Below, piece after piece: positions 17,601-25,342 of a stretch of 64,000 bases of DNA. Both the position numbers and the translations under genes were made by a program. Source of the DNA: Candidatus Eiseniibacteriota bacterium. GTDB lineage: Bacteria; Eisenbacteria; RBG-16-71-46; CAIMUX01. Below the pieces are notes generated by a model. The model did no database searches, was not told the origin of the DNA, and saw only the letters and a program-made list of their open reading frames with translations. The stretch is from positions 1 to 64,000 of the forward strand of contig JACKCR010000014.1 in NCBI GenBank assembly GCA_020633975.1, read 5' to 3'. The number at the start of each line of letters is the position of its first letter. Position 1 is the stretch's first letter.

Positions 17601-18565
17601 CGGTACGACTTCGTCGACATGGACCCATCGTTCGGGCGACGCGAAGTGTCACTTCCATGCAGTTGCGGACCGAGGAGGCGTCCCCGCGTCGCGAGTCCGG
17701 GAACGAGGTCGAGGAACGTCTCGGCGCGGAGGACCACGCGCGTACGTCCACCGCCATGGCTCGGAACCCGCCAATCGATGACTCCGAGGATCCGGCGGAG
17801 CACGGCCGCGTCCTCTTCCGACTCGATCCGTGCGATCTCTTCGTACGGGATCTCCATCTTCTTCCACGCGCCCCAGTCGCCGTTCTTCCGCCGCCTCGCT
17901 CCGAGTATTTCGAGTTCGACGGGGAACTCCTTACTTCGACCGGGCGCGACGAAGTAGGCGACACGGAGCGGACGGCCCGCCATCGGATCGGTGGCCTTGG
18001 TCGAGAAGTGGCGGCCCATCGAGATGTGGGTCTCGATGGTGCGAAGCCGCGTCTTCCACTTCGGCGGTGGTGCGGGCTTCGGCGGCGGCGGAGGGACGGC
18101 GGGCGCGAGCCCCCGCGACTGTGTCGGCGGGTTGGGCGATGCGGTCCGGCCCTTGGGGCGCGACTTGGGCTTGTTCGGAAGAGACACGCCCAGCTCTCTG
18201 GCGAGCTCATCTGAGCTGAGTGTGCCTTCCTCCAAGTGCTCGAGGAACGACGGATCGAAGTTCTTCACGAGTCGACGCCGGTAGCGCTGTCGATCTTCAT
18301 TCGCTTCGAGCAGCGCCGCCCAGATGTGGGCGCAGGCCTTGGAGCTGGTGACATCTCTGCACGTGCAACTGAGCGCGACCTTGCCATGGAGCCTCTCGAC
18401 GACGACACGGTGCTCCTCTCCGCCGTCCTCGACTTCCGCATCGACGATGATCGACTTCGGAAGCGTCCCCTGACGAAGGGCGACGCAGACATCCAGGAAG
18501 AGAACCTCACCATCCTCACGGGCGCGTTTGGGGAAGATACTGATGATGTCGTACCTGATGGACAT
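14699..18565 (-). CDS. SNF2-family helicase with N-terminal SWIM zinc finger
   Basis: The protein has 1288 residues. A SWIM finger sits near the N-terminus (C67-x-C69...C78-x-H80, in LSCTCRDVTSSKACAHIW). Two low-complexity linkers follow, one proline-rich (~140-165) and one Ser/Thr/Ala-rich (~480-520). The SNF2 ATPase core has DDMGLGKTI (~780), LDESQTIKN (Walker B, DESQ in place of the common DEAQ/DEAH), ALSGTPIENHIGELWSLF, and helicase-C motifs SLKAGGTGLNLTAA and DRAHRIGQ. Another low-complexity insertion splits the lobes (~1000-1040). Bacterial SWIM-SNF2 proteins (HepA/RapA-like or YqhH-like) remodel protein-DNA or transcription complexes. It lies between defence genes, but that role is not shown by its own motifs. 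Confidence 0.9.
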   Translation of the reverse strand: MSIRYDIISIFPKRAREDGEVLFLDVCVALRQGTLPKSIIVDAEVEDGGEEHRVVVERLHGKVALSCTCRDVTSSKACAHIWAALLEANEDRQRYRRRLVKNFDPSFLEHLEEGTLSSDELARELGVSLPNKPKSRPKGRTASPNPPTQSRGLAPAVPPPPPKPAPPPKWKTRLRTIETHISMGRHFSTKATDPMAGRPLRVAYFVAPGRSKEFPVELEILGARRRKNGDWGAWKKMEIPYEEIARIESEEDAAVLRRILGVIDWRVPSHGGGRTRVVLRAETFLDLVPGLATRGRLLGPQLHGSDTSRRPNDGSMSTKSYRGLSGEVRSRQVDMEPTNGIPIEWDAAGPWTMTLALHDDTEGRPIYHSRLRLVRDSDSLSPDGALYFPSGFALMENVLRHVQGDDVETWADAFHLPLEIDESDVDEFITAAAHVQGCPSIQAPESYRWNELSSPPVPRLVIAGPGEVPAPWRPGFPTSTGAQTGLSAGASSGSSASSSTGASTNQSAGPSAAPSSGHRPPAGSWEEGAIGRGRLAAYMEFAYGDVLVDERCPEGRVLDTERRTLVMRHRPAEAEALRVASELGVTSQRQGTDGYFSLQESSVIRIVDDLVARGWQVWAKDSVLRTPQSVQTRVSSGIDWFGVRVAVSYEGFDDVDLAAILAALKKGERTVRLGDGTVGFLPEDWLRRNGLLLDMGKASGGELQFGRHQAPLLDALLSGEPHVETDERFEEIRAQLRSFDGIAPVRAPKSFQAELRPYQEASLAWFAFLRQFGFGGCLADDMGLGKTIMTLALLDSRRTVRGQTDPAAPRESTGSASSARSVESALPTDDTGRRKPLPSLVVVPRSVAFNWIVEGGTFAPKLRILDFSGTSRGTLEDAIARSRAHLVLTTYGVLRRDIEQFRETPFDYVILDESQTIKNAKTSIAKAVRLLNARHRLALSGTPIENHIGELWSLFAFLNPGLLGSSQRFHKWATMKVETEAPLAQVSPDGSPVEPADRAASTAVGSIASVATGGTADAPSSAPQTPANLLAAAVRPFILRRTKAQVAPQLPERTEQTVYCTLGREQRKLYDSLRAHYETLLLSEEPGGAKPLIVLEGLLRLRQAACHSSLIDPAVAESVGSSKLDLLVEKLGELREEGHKALVFSQFVSLLTFVRGRLDAAGIRYEYLDGKTRNRAKTVERFQNDPELDVFLISLKAGGTGLNLTAATYVFLLDPWWNPAVEAQAIDRAHRIGQERSVLACRIVARDTVEERILELQARKRQLADSIIQEDSALMKNLQREDLEFLLR

Positions 18566-18573
18566 GGCTCGCG

Positions 18574-18744
18574 TCAGTTCCCCGCCGTCGTTTGGGCGTT
18601 GGTCCCTTCTTCACCCAGCAACTGCCGGACCACCCGGTCGGTGACTGTCGCTCCCGCGAAGAGGGCTTCGATGCTGCGCAGTTTGCTGATCAGTGTGGCT
18701 TCGTCCAATGGGGGCTCCGGAGGTGCGCGGTCCGTCTCGACGAA
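18574..18744 (-). pseudogene. Possible gene fragment (EATLISKLRSIEALFAG)
   Basis: A short stretch of minus-strand frame between the SNF2 gene and the third ATPase reads PPLDEATLISKLRSIEALFA, followed by a plausible helical tail and a stop. The phrase resembles the N-terminal part of DUF2786-like proteins. No ATG, GTG or TTG lies in this frame outside the neighbouring gene, so it is probably a remnant. It may also be chance. Confidence 0.25.
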
Positions 18745-18835
18745 TGGTTTGGAGGATAGTGCGAACGGCCTCTTCGAGCACGACTCCCGACTGACAGCGG
18801 TTCGAGATTCGCCTGGACGCCACGCGCGGCGAGAA

Positions 18836-20044
18836 CTACAGCAGTTGGGAAAGCAAGGTCCTGGCCGGCACGACCGTGGGTCCACCCGGACGCTCGAAGC
18901 AGTCCGCGTCGACATACTCCGCATCGATCGTTACCTGAAACGCGAACGGGACGTTGAGCGTACGCTGGAAGTACCCGAGGTTCGCTCCAATCGAGCTGTC
19001 CGCGTGCTTGACCTCGACGAGAAACCACGGCGTACCGTCGCGCACGACGATGAAGTCCACCCCACGCTTCTCCTTGTCGCGGAGATAGCCGAGTTCGAAG
19101 TTCCCCCAGCCGAGGTCCGTCCATCCCTCCACGGCTTTGAGGAGATGGCACGCGACGAACGTCTTGCTCCGAGCGCCGGGATCCTGAATGGACGACCAGT
19201 CCCGCAGATACCACTTGGGTTCCTTACGGAGCGAGCGCGACACATTCTTGAACCAAGGCCTGACGAGGAATCCCAGGTGGAGGTTTCGTAGGACTTCCAC
19301 CCACCGGCGGGCCGTGTCTACGGAGACTCGAATCTGCGTCGCGAGATTGCCGTAGACGAGCTGCTCGGAGGATCGGTTCGCCAGGACTCGGACCAGTGAC
19401 TCGAGTTGGTCGAGCTGCTGGATCTGTGTGAAGTCTCGAATGTCCTCACGCGCGAGCTGCTCGAGGCGGAGCGCCTGCCATCGTCGGCTGAAGCGTCGAT
19501 CCCGCTTGAGGAACGGCTCCGGATAGCCGCCGAACTCCCACAGCGCGCTGAACTCCTCTGGGTCGGGCGGCTGCGGCGACCGAACGGTCCGCTGCTCGTC
19601 CGGGATCTCGACTGCGACGGTCTCGGCGAGGGAGAACGGGTGCATTCGGTAGGGGAAGTACCGGCCCATGAGACTGTCCCCACCCCGACGGTAGACGTCC
19701 ATCCGGCTGCTTCCGGTGACCATGATCCTGCCAAGGTCGGAGTGCGAGTCGTAGAGCCCCTTGAGGAACTGCTTCCACCTGGGGAACTTGTGGAGTTCAT
19801 CGAAGAGCAGGGTGGGCCGGGACTCGGAGAGGCGATCCAGCTTGAAGTGGTCGATCAGGGCCGCGGGGCCGGCCAGGATCACTTCCCGGTCATCGACGTT
19901 GCCCCAGTTCGAGTACTCGTCCGCAAGGCCTCGGCAGGTCGTGGTCTTTCCGACCTGCCGAGGGCCCGTTACCAGCGCCATCTGCCGGTAGCGGAACAGG
20001 TGTTCTGAGAGGACCTGGTCGTAGATGCGTGGTCGGGTGCGCAT
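18836..20044 (-). CDS. AAA ATPase with DUF4143 domain (copy 3)
   Basis: The protein has 402 residues. Walker A is GPRQVGKTT (27-35) and Walker B is LLFDELHK (79-86). GRIMVTGSSRMDVYRRGGDS is the sensor region. A winged-helix-like segment (NLATQIRVSVDTARRWVEVL) precedes the DUF4143/nuclease-like core, KRGVDFIVVRDGTPWFLVEV and KHADSSI, with intact D...EVK residues. It belongs to a different branch from the ATPases at 4447 and 8687. Upstream DNA has its own direct and inverted repeats. The function is unknown; the family is common in defence islands. Confidence 0.88.
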   Translation of the reverse strand: MRTRPRIYDQVLSEHLFRYRQMALVTGPRQVGKTTTCRGLADEYSNWGNVDDREVILAGPAALIDHFKLDRLSESRPTLLFDELHKFPRWKQFLKGLYDSHSDLGRIMVTGSSRMDVYRRGGDSLMGRYFPYRMHPFSLAETVAVEIPDEQRTVRSPQPPDPEEFSALWEFGGYPEPFLKRDRRFSRRWQALRLEQLAREDIRDFTQIQQLDQLESLVRVLANRSSEQLVYGNLATQIRVSVDTARRWVEVLRNLHLGFLVRPWFKNVSRSLRKEPKWYLRDWSSIQDPGARSKTFVACHLLKAVEGWTDLGWGNFELGYLRDKEKRGVDFIVVRDGTPWFLVEVKHADSSIGANLGYFQRTLNVPFAFQVTIDAEYVDADCFERPGGPTVVPARTLLSQLL

Positions 20045-20047
20045 GTG

Positions 20048-20104
20048 ACGACCATTATCGGTAGTGTCGTAAAACGGTCACGACCATGATACGAAGCATC
20101 GTAT
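20048..20104. promoter_or_regulatory. ACGACCAT direct repeats and ATACGA/TCGTAT inverted repeat
   Basis: Just upstream of the third ATPase, ACGACCATTATCGG is followed by CACGACCATGATACG, and ATACGA-agca-TCGTAT (20089-20104) forms an inverted repeat. The region probably holds the promoter and operator of the ATPase. Confidence 0.35.
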
Positions 20105-20174
20105 TTTGGTCAATCACCGGGCGTCGAGGGTGCAGGTCCGATCAGTCCTCCTCGCCGATCACTCCCCTCGCCGA

Positions 20175-21233
20175 TCACTCCCCGCCGCCGCCGACCGGGC
20201 TGACCCCAGGCGTTCTCGCCGCCCGACTCCGCTCTTCGATCTCCTCCGCCTCCGCGAGCACCGACGCCACCCGCTCGTGCATGTCTCCGTCACGCGGGAA
20301 CGGATCCCACGCCATCGCGTTCCGTGAGCCGAAGTCGACGATGTTCCCGTCCGGATCCACGATCAGCATCAAGCTCCCGACGTACTGCCCGCGCGATCCC
20401 GTCTCCTGGACGACCGTGTCATTTCGCTTCTCCGCTTCCTCCTGCCAGCGCGGGAGGTAGCCGCAGAGAGCGACGTCGATCCCCGGCACCCGTCCCAGGA
20501 GCACGGTGGTCTCCGCGCTCGGCATCTCGGAGAGCAGCACGACGACGTCGGCCACCTCCCGAAGCTTCGGGACGACCGCCTCGGCGACGATGGTCGGCTC
20601 CTCGATCCGGAACGACGTGCCGTCGGCCGCGTTCGCCGATGCGATCCGCTGCGTGCCCATGAGTCCGAACAGTCCGATCTTCACGCCGTTCCGCTCGATG
20701 ACGATCGACTCCTCACCGACCGGCGTCTCGATTCCGTCATGCGACACGAAGACGTTCGACGACACGACACGGATCGGGCTGTCGGTGCGGAGTTCGGTGA
20801 ACAGTTCCCACTGCTCGAGCTCGCGCGGCCCGGGCGTCACCGCGTCCACGCCCATCTCCTCCATCGCGTCCCAGAGGAAGTGGGTGAGGAGATCCCGCGT
20901 GCTCTCCTTGACGCCGATGAAGTTCCCCAGGTCGACATGAAGGAACGGCACCTTCTCCTCGCGCAGCCAGTCGACATAGCCCGACCGGATGTCGAGACCC
21001 CCCTTCGGGTGCGCGCGACAGCCGCAATCGGTCACCTCGCCGTTGACGGAACCGAAGCTGACGATGGTGACGTCGGCGTTGGTCAGCCGTTCCGCTGACG
21101 ACTGTTGCGGCAGGGCGAGGAATGCGAACAGGAACCCAAGGCGCAGAAAGCCAGGGCACAGAAAGCCAAGCCGTAGAAGGCCAAGGCGTAGAAGGCCAAG
21201 GCGTGAGCGGTTGAGATCTGAGAACCGGAGCAT
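20175..21233 (-). CDS. Secreted 5'-nucleotidase-like metallophosphatase
   Basis: The protein has 352 residues from the ATG at 21233, which has a GGGAGAAAG site; an upstream in-frame ATG at 21260 is less likely. The leader is unusual: its hydrophobic core consists of repeated pentapeptides (RLGLL, RLGLL, RLGFL, CPGFL, RLGFL). The mature part follows the UshA/5'-nucleotidase N-domain plan. GEVTDCGCRAHPKGGLDI resembles the CGC...GGL motif of periplasmic metallophosphatases often encoded near multiheme cytochromes. HVDLGNF and NGVKIGLFGLMGT are further family segments. Classical metal ligands (DxH, GNHE) are not all visible, so activity is uncertain. Confidence 0.65.
   Translation of the reverse strand: MLRFSDLNRSRLGLLRLGLLRLGFLCPGFLRLGFLFAFLALPQQSSAERLTNADVTIVSFGSVNGEVTDCGCRAHPKGGLDIRSGYVDWLREEKVPFLHVDLGNFIGVKESTRDLLTHFLWDAMEEMGVDAVTPGPRELEQWELFTELRTDSPIRVVSSNVFVSHDGIETPVGEESIVIERNGVKIGLFGLMGTQRIASANAADGTSFRIEEPTIVAEAVVPKLREVADVVVLLSEMPSAETTVLLGRVPGIDVALCGYLPRWQEEAEKRNDTVVQETGSRGQYVGSLMLIVDPDGNIVDFGSRNAMAWDPFPRDGDMHERVASVLAEAEEIEERSRAARTPGVSPVGGGGE
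21133..21207. repeat. 15-bp tandem repeat encoding the signal-peptide core
   Basis: Five 15-bp units (consensus near aaggccaaggcgtag) lie in frame in the minus-strand metallophosphatase gene and encode its hydrophobic leader. The unit length is a multiple of three, so unit gain or loss keeps the frame and changes the leader length. Confidence 0.85.
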
Positions 21234-21505
21234 TTGCTTTCTCCCATGCGAAGTGCCCACCGCACTGCCGGGAGTAGCCCCAGGTCAGCCGGCGGACAAG
21301 TGTCGATGACTCGATCCGACACCGTCGGATCTGCAGTGAAGTCACTTGCGTACGTACATTTGTCCTTCTCCAATGTGAGATCGCCGGACGAGAGGCGCCC
21401 GGCTGGGGGAATGGTAGCGCAATCAGGAGAGTCTCGGCGATAGCGCGTTCGCGGCGAGTCTCAGCGCTGAGACTCCTTACCCGAGAAGACTAAGCCGTGG
21501 GCTCC

Positions 21506-21593
21506 TCACTCCGAGCCGCCTCACTCCGAGACTCTCATTCCGAGACCCTCATTCCGAGACCTGCAACTCCGAGGCCCGTTGCTCCGAGACCCA
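21506..21593. repeat. Tandem repeat of ~14-16 bp (tcattccgagaccc)
   Basis: About six imperfect units around TC(A)xTCCGAGxCxC lie directly after the stop codon of the minus-strand M48 peptidase gene, in the 21234-21593 gap. There is no gene in this gap. The role is unknown; it could act as a 3' end structure or simply reflect slippage. Confidence 0.8.
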
Positions 21594-23132
21594 TTACTCT
21601 GGCACTCCATCGCTGTAGTTCGGCTTCTCATACGCGAACGTTGTCGACGACGGATCGAACTTCGCGAAGTCGTCTCGAGCGCCGAACCGGAGTTTGAGAA
21701 GAGCGGTTTCGCCTGGGCCAATGATGGCGCCGTACTCGTCGACGCTGAGGGACACACGGAGTCCGCTGTCCGACACCAGCGCTCCGAGAGTGCTATTGCT
21801 GCGGAGGTCCCAGGGATCGTTGACTAGGTCGGACGCTTCCACGGTCGCGAACACGTAGCTGTTGTTCTCGTCGACACTCCGGCCGAGTATCTCGACGACG
21901 AAGGTCTCCTGGTCTCGGTTGAGGTACGGAGCCCAGTCGAAGGTCGGACTCATGAGGAACGGCTCGAACTTCTGCATGTCGAACAGTGCGCGACGATCCG
22001 CGAAGCTGGGATGCGTCCTGAACTCGTCGATGGCGCCGGCTTCGTGGAAGAACTGGAGCTTGGATAGGATCGAAGCTGCGCCGGCCACGACCTCGACATC
22101 TCCGAAGCGTCGGTTCAGATACGTCACCGCGAGCAAGTCACTCACCGTTTCTCCACGGTCGAACCACCACTTCCGGACGAAATCATAGGGATAGACCGGG
22201 GCTTCCTCGGGTTTGCTGACCCGGACCGGAGGCAAGAGTAGTTCACAGTGGGCGACTTCGTGGGCGAGGACGAACTCGAGTTCCATCGGGTCCTCGACGA
22301 TGTCGAGCAGAGCGTCGGTCACATAGACGAAGCCGGTCGGAAACGAGTACGCATTCGGAAGCTCGGAATGCACCGCCGTGAAGCGATACTCGAACCCTGC
22401 GAGACCAATCGGGAACCGCTCGAGTACCCGTTCGCCAGCTTCCTGCACTTGCTCCTGAATCGCCGCGTCGTCCACACGTGGATGTGCGAGCTCGAAGAGT
22501 CTCGCGGACTCGATCGCGGCAGCGCGCGTCGTTGTGTAGTGATCGTAGGGCAGGACGACCTCGTGCGGATAGCATGCGCGACAGGGCTTCATTCCTTGGG
22601 CCGACGCTTCGGAAGCAGAGGCGAAGTCGACTCTCAGACTCTCCTGAGGAAGGTGGTTGCAGGTGCCAAGATGATAGAGATGGCTGGACCGATGACCAAC
22701 GACCGCGGGAGCCCGCGGTTCCGCTCCGAAGTCGAACAAGGCCTGGAGCACACGTGGGAAGACTTGGTCGAGCAACGACTGCTCGACTTGATCGTTGGAG
22801 TAGATCGGGATCCGAACCCGAGCCTCTGTCGCGGACTCGAGTTCGATGACGAGGTACTGCGTCTTCTTGTTCAGCCGAAGGATCCGAAACGTCTCGCCCG
22901 CTTCAGCCAGGCGCGCAAGTCGTCGCGAAACGGCGAACCCGTACGAGTCGCCTTCGTACTCGACGTAGTTGACGGGAAGGAGTTCGTGACCAGCACGGAC
23001 GGCCCGAGGCTGTTCGTTGAACAGCTCGATGAACTGCTTTGCCTGGTTGTCGGACACGCGAGCCTGAGCGGGAAGTGCACCGAGGAGGGGCACCAAGACG
23101 GCAAGGAACAGAAGAGAGGTTCGGGTGGTCAT
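21594..23132 (-). CDS. Secreted M48-like zinc metallopeptidase with Ada-like zinc site
   Basis: The protein has 512 residues with a clear signal peptide (TSLLFLAVLVPLLGALPAQA). HEVAH (291-295) is the zinc-binding HExxH motif, in ELEFVLAHEVAHCELLL as in M48 peptidases. PNAYSFPTGFVYVTDALLD, just before it, is also typical of that family. Residues ~148-190 carry HLYHLGTCNH and GMKPCRACYP, the metal-binding pattern of the Ada N-terminal domain (C158, H160, C184, C187), here in an exported protein. The C-terminal ~100 residues look like a beta-sandwich. The protein probably acts in the periplasm or outside; substrate unknown. Confidence 0.75.
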   Translation of the reverse strand: MTTRTSLLFLAVLVPLLGALPAQARVSDNQAKQFIELFNEQPRAVRAGHELLPVNYVEYEGDSYGFAVSRRLARLAEAGETFRILRLNKKTQYLVIELESATEARVRIPIYSNDQVEQSLLDQVFPRVLQALFDFGAEPRAPAVVGHRSSHLYHLGTCNHLPQESLRVDFASASEASAQGMKPCRACYPHEVVLPYDHYTTTRAAAIESARLFELAHPRVDDAAIQEQVQEAGERVLERFPIGLAGFEYRFTAVHSELPNAYSFPTGFVYVTDALLDIVEDPMELEFVLAHEVAHCELLLPPVRVSKPEEAPVYPYDFVRKWWFDRGETVSDLLAVTYLNRRFGDVEVVAGAASILSKLQFFHEAGAIDEFRTHPSFADRRALFDMQKFEPFLMSPTFDWAPYLNRDQETFVVEILGRSVDENNSYVFATVEASDLVNDPWDLRSNSTLGALVSDSGLRVSLSVDEYGAIIGPGETALLKLRFGARDDFAKFDPSSTTFAYEKPNYSDGVPE

Positions 23133-23468
23133 GTGGCCTCCGTTTGACGGGTCCGTCGCATGATACCGCGTATGTCACTCTCGTCGAGGGTGCACGGTCG
23201 AGGGCAGGAAAGAGGGTGGATGTGCATCTGCCCTCGGGCGATCCGTGGATCCCACTACGGGAGTCCCCCTGTATAGCTGCGTGGACTGTTGTTCAAACGG
23301 AGGATCCAACTGCGTGAGCGTCGATGGACAACCGAGGCAGACGAAGACGTCAGCTGGCCGCCTAGAGTATCGCGTCTATGATTGGAGCCATCGCGCGTGC
23401 CCCGAATCCTTCAGTGAGGCATCCGTTGTCATCGGCTAGACTGGGCTTCTGCGAGGGGGGGCGCCGAG
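23133..23468. other. Gap without recognisable gene
   Basis: The gap lies between the divergent M48 peptidase (minus) and the sigma-like small gene (plus), so it should hold both promoters. No coding frame, repeat or hairpin stood out. There is no readable remnant of sigma region 2. Confidence 0.4.
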
Positions 23469-23711
23469 TTGGACCCGATCTTGGTTACGGCAGCACTGGA
23501 GATGCTCCGGCAGCAACCCAAGGGCGAACGCCGTGTCCAGGGGTTGCTACTGAGAATGTGGCTTGGTTTGTCGAGCGAGGAGATTGCGAAGCTCCTAGGC
23601 ATCGCCCCAGCTCGTGTGCGTGACGACTGGCGATTCGCTCGAGCGTACGTACTGGCGTACGTGGAGAATCACGGAGGTTCGTCGGATCCGCCAGCCCCTG
23701 CTGCCTACTGA
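23469..23711 (+). CDS. Sigma factor region 4-only protein
   Basis: The protein has 80 residues from a TTG at 23469. RMWLGLSSEEIAKLLGIAPA followed by RVRDDWRFARAYV matches the region 4 helix-turn-helix of the ECF sigma factor at 28847 (YMAGLTFEEIGPILGISASR, ARDDWSFSRAFL). Region 2, needed for core polymerase and -10 contacts, is missing. It could be a remnant of a larger sigma gene, or a small regulator that competes for DNA or core enzyme. The frame is clean across the domain, which argues against old decay. Confidence 0.65.
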   Translation: MDPILVTAALEMLRQQPKGERRVQGLLLRMWLGLSSEEIAKLLGIAPARVRDDWRFARAYVLAYVENHGGSSDPPAPAAY

Positions 23712-23781
23712 GAAGGCCGTTTCCCCGTGGAGCTAGCCAGCGCCAACGTTGAAGTGAAGTGTCACGGAACAAGCGTGTCAC

Positions 23782-24168
23782 CTACGAGGCCAACTCCTGA
23801 TGGAAGTAGTAGCAAAGCCCATCCGGAGCCACGACGAAGAACACCTGGAACCGCTTCCCCTCGCGTTCGTCGATCCGCGGGTTCCCGACCTTCACGCCGC
23901 GTGCCTCTACTTCCTTCCGGGCGCGATCGATGTCGCTGACCAGGATCGCCGCACCTTCCTGTTCGGGATCCCCGCCGTTGACGGAGAACCCGATGCGAAC
24001 ACCGTCGCGCTCCATGACGACCGTGGGCGGGTCGGCGCGTCGCTCGACTTCGGTGAGTCCGAACGTCTCTGCGTAGTACGTGGCCGCCTTGTCGAGGTCG
24101 GCGACCGGGAGGGCGAGGATGTCGTCGGCATACGGGTACGCGGCGAGGAAGAGTGGGGTCGACGACAT
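23782..24168 (-). CDS. VOC-superfamily (glyoxalase-like) protein
   Basis: The protein has 128 residues with a strong ribosome site (GGAGGTG) before the ATG. ILALPVADLDKAATYYAETF and GLTEVERR begin the betaalphabetabetabeta module. RIGFSVNGGDPEQEGAAILV and FFVVAPDGLCYYFHQ complete the pattern of glyoxalase/bleomycin-resistance/dioxygenase proteins. Paired metal-binding residues are not all evident, so the reaction cannot be named. The neighbours do not indicate a pathway. Confidence 0.85.
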   Translation of the reverse strand: MSSTPLFLAAYPYADDILALPVADLDKAATYYAETFGLTEVERRADPPTVVMERDGVRIGFSVNGGDPEQEGAAILVSDIDRARKEVEARGVKVGNPRIDEREGKRFQVFFVVAPDGLCYYFHQELAS

Positions 24169-24350
24169 GCGGCACCTCCGGAGTCTGAGTTTGGCTGGGT
24201 TCCCTTGGGGACCCGATAGAGTACACCGTGGTCGGCGTTGACCGAAGGAGGATCGGAATCTCGCAATCCACCGAGAAAACCTCGGCCGATTCCGGTGCTT
24301 CCTCGCGCTATACCAATTGGGGGGTGTCCACTAGAGCGAATGAGGTTGCC

Positions 24351-24848
24351 ATGGCGTCTTGTCTCCACCGGTTCGTCACCGTATTCCTTGGCCTCGGTAT
24401 TCTTGTCGCGAGCCTCTCGGGTTGCTCCAAGAATGTCATCACCATGGACCGCCTCGCCGACATTCACCGCGGGATGAGCCCGGACCAGGTGGCGGCTGCC
24501 CTGGAGGATCGAGTTCCGAAGACCGTGCTCACGCTGCAGGAAGCGGCAGCCTCCGTCGCGGTCTACGACATGGTCACCGGATCGACCACGGTGACGACCA
24601 CCACCTACGTCGCTGGCGTCAACGGAGGGCCGGGGACCGTGCAGACCAGGACGATGCCTGTAGAAACGACGGAACCGTACTTCCTGCTCTATCGAGACGA
24701 GGCACTACTCTACTGGGGGTTCCTGGACGAGTACGGGCGGGACGAGGATCCCGAGGTCCGCGAACTCCGAGACCAGATCGCCGAGACGTACCAGGAGTAC
24801 GTTGACGAACAGGCCCGGCGGCGGAGAAGAGGCCAGGGAGCGCTCTGA
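24351..24848 (+). CDS. Lipoprotein with BamE-like motif
   Basis: The protein has 165 residues. The ATG at 24351 begins a lipoprotein signal peptide with lipobox LSGC. MDRLADIHRGMSPDQVAAAL has the 'I..GMs.dqV...lG' start of SmpA/BamE-like small lipoproteins. The middle has a Thr/Val-rich segment, and FLLYRDEALLYWGFLDEYGR is shared in outline with the next protein (LLLFDDEGLRYWGFPHEFER). It is the first gene of a two-gene unit of paralogues; its stop overlaps the next start by one base (TGATG). Envelope function is inferred. Confidence 0.75.
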   Translation: MASCLHRFVTVFLGLGILVASLSGCSKNVITMDRLADIHRGMSPDQVAAALEDRVPKTVLTLQEAAASVAVYDMVTGSTTVTTTTYVAGVNGGPGTVQTRTMPVETTEPYFLLYRDEALLYWGFLDEYGRDEDPEVRELRDQIAETYQEYVDEQARRRRRGQGAL

Positions 24849-25264
24849 TGAGTCATCTACAACGGCGGCGTGCCTTCCCTCTCGGTGCGATGGGCATCTT
24901 CCTGGCTCTGCTCGTTTTTGGCTGTGCTCCGAAGGGGGTGACGCACGCGACCATGAGTGGTCTCTCCTTCGGCATGAGCCCAGAGCAATCGGTGGCGAGT
25001 GTCGAGCTGGAGCCGATGTACGTGTTCCATACCGAAGGCGACGATGGTGCGTGGACCGCGCACTACTACCGCCACATGTCGGGCAACGCGGTCACTCGGT
25101 ATCTTCTGCTCTTCGACGACGAAGGGCTCCGGTACTGGGGCTTTCCTCACGAGTTCGAGAGACAGCGCAACGAAGAGATCGCCCGCGCGGCGCGGTGGGC
25201 GGAAGTCGAGTACGAGAAGGCCGAGCTGCAGAAGTTGGGAAAGCGAGCACATCGGGGGTACTAG
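24848..25264 (+). CDS. Lipoprotein, paralogue of upstream gene
   Basis: The protein has 138 residues, with a lipobox VFGC after a hydrophobic signal segment. SGLSFGMSPEQSVASVELEP and LLLFDDEGLRYWGFPHEFER align with the upstream protein. Translation is probably coupled through the TGATG overlap. The gene ends 79 bp before the convergent end of the kinase gene. Its function is unknown. Confidence 0.75.
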   Translation: MSHLQRRRAFPLGAMGIFLALLVFGCAPKGVTHATMSGLSFGMSPEQSVASVELEPMYVFHTEGDDGAWTAHYYRHMSGNAVTRYLLLFDDEGLRYWGFPHEFERQRNEEIARAARWAEVEYEKAELQKLGKRAHRGY

Positions 25265-25342
25265 CCGCTCGTTGCCCAACGACGTCGGTTTGGTTGAGTC
25301 CGATTGGACTATGCGTGCTGAGGCTCTTCTGGACTGGACGCC

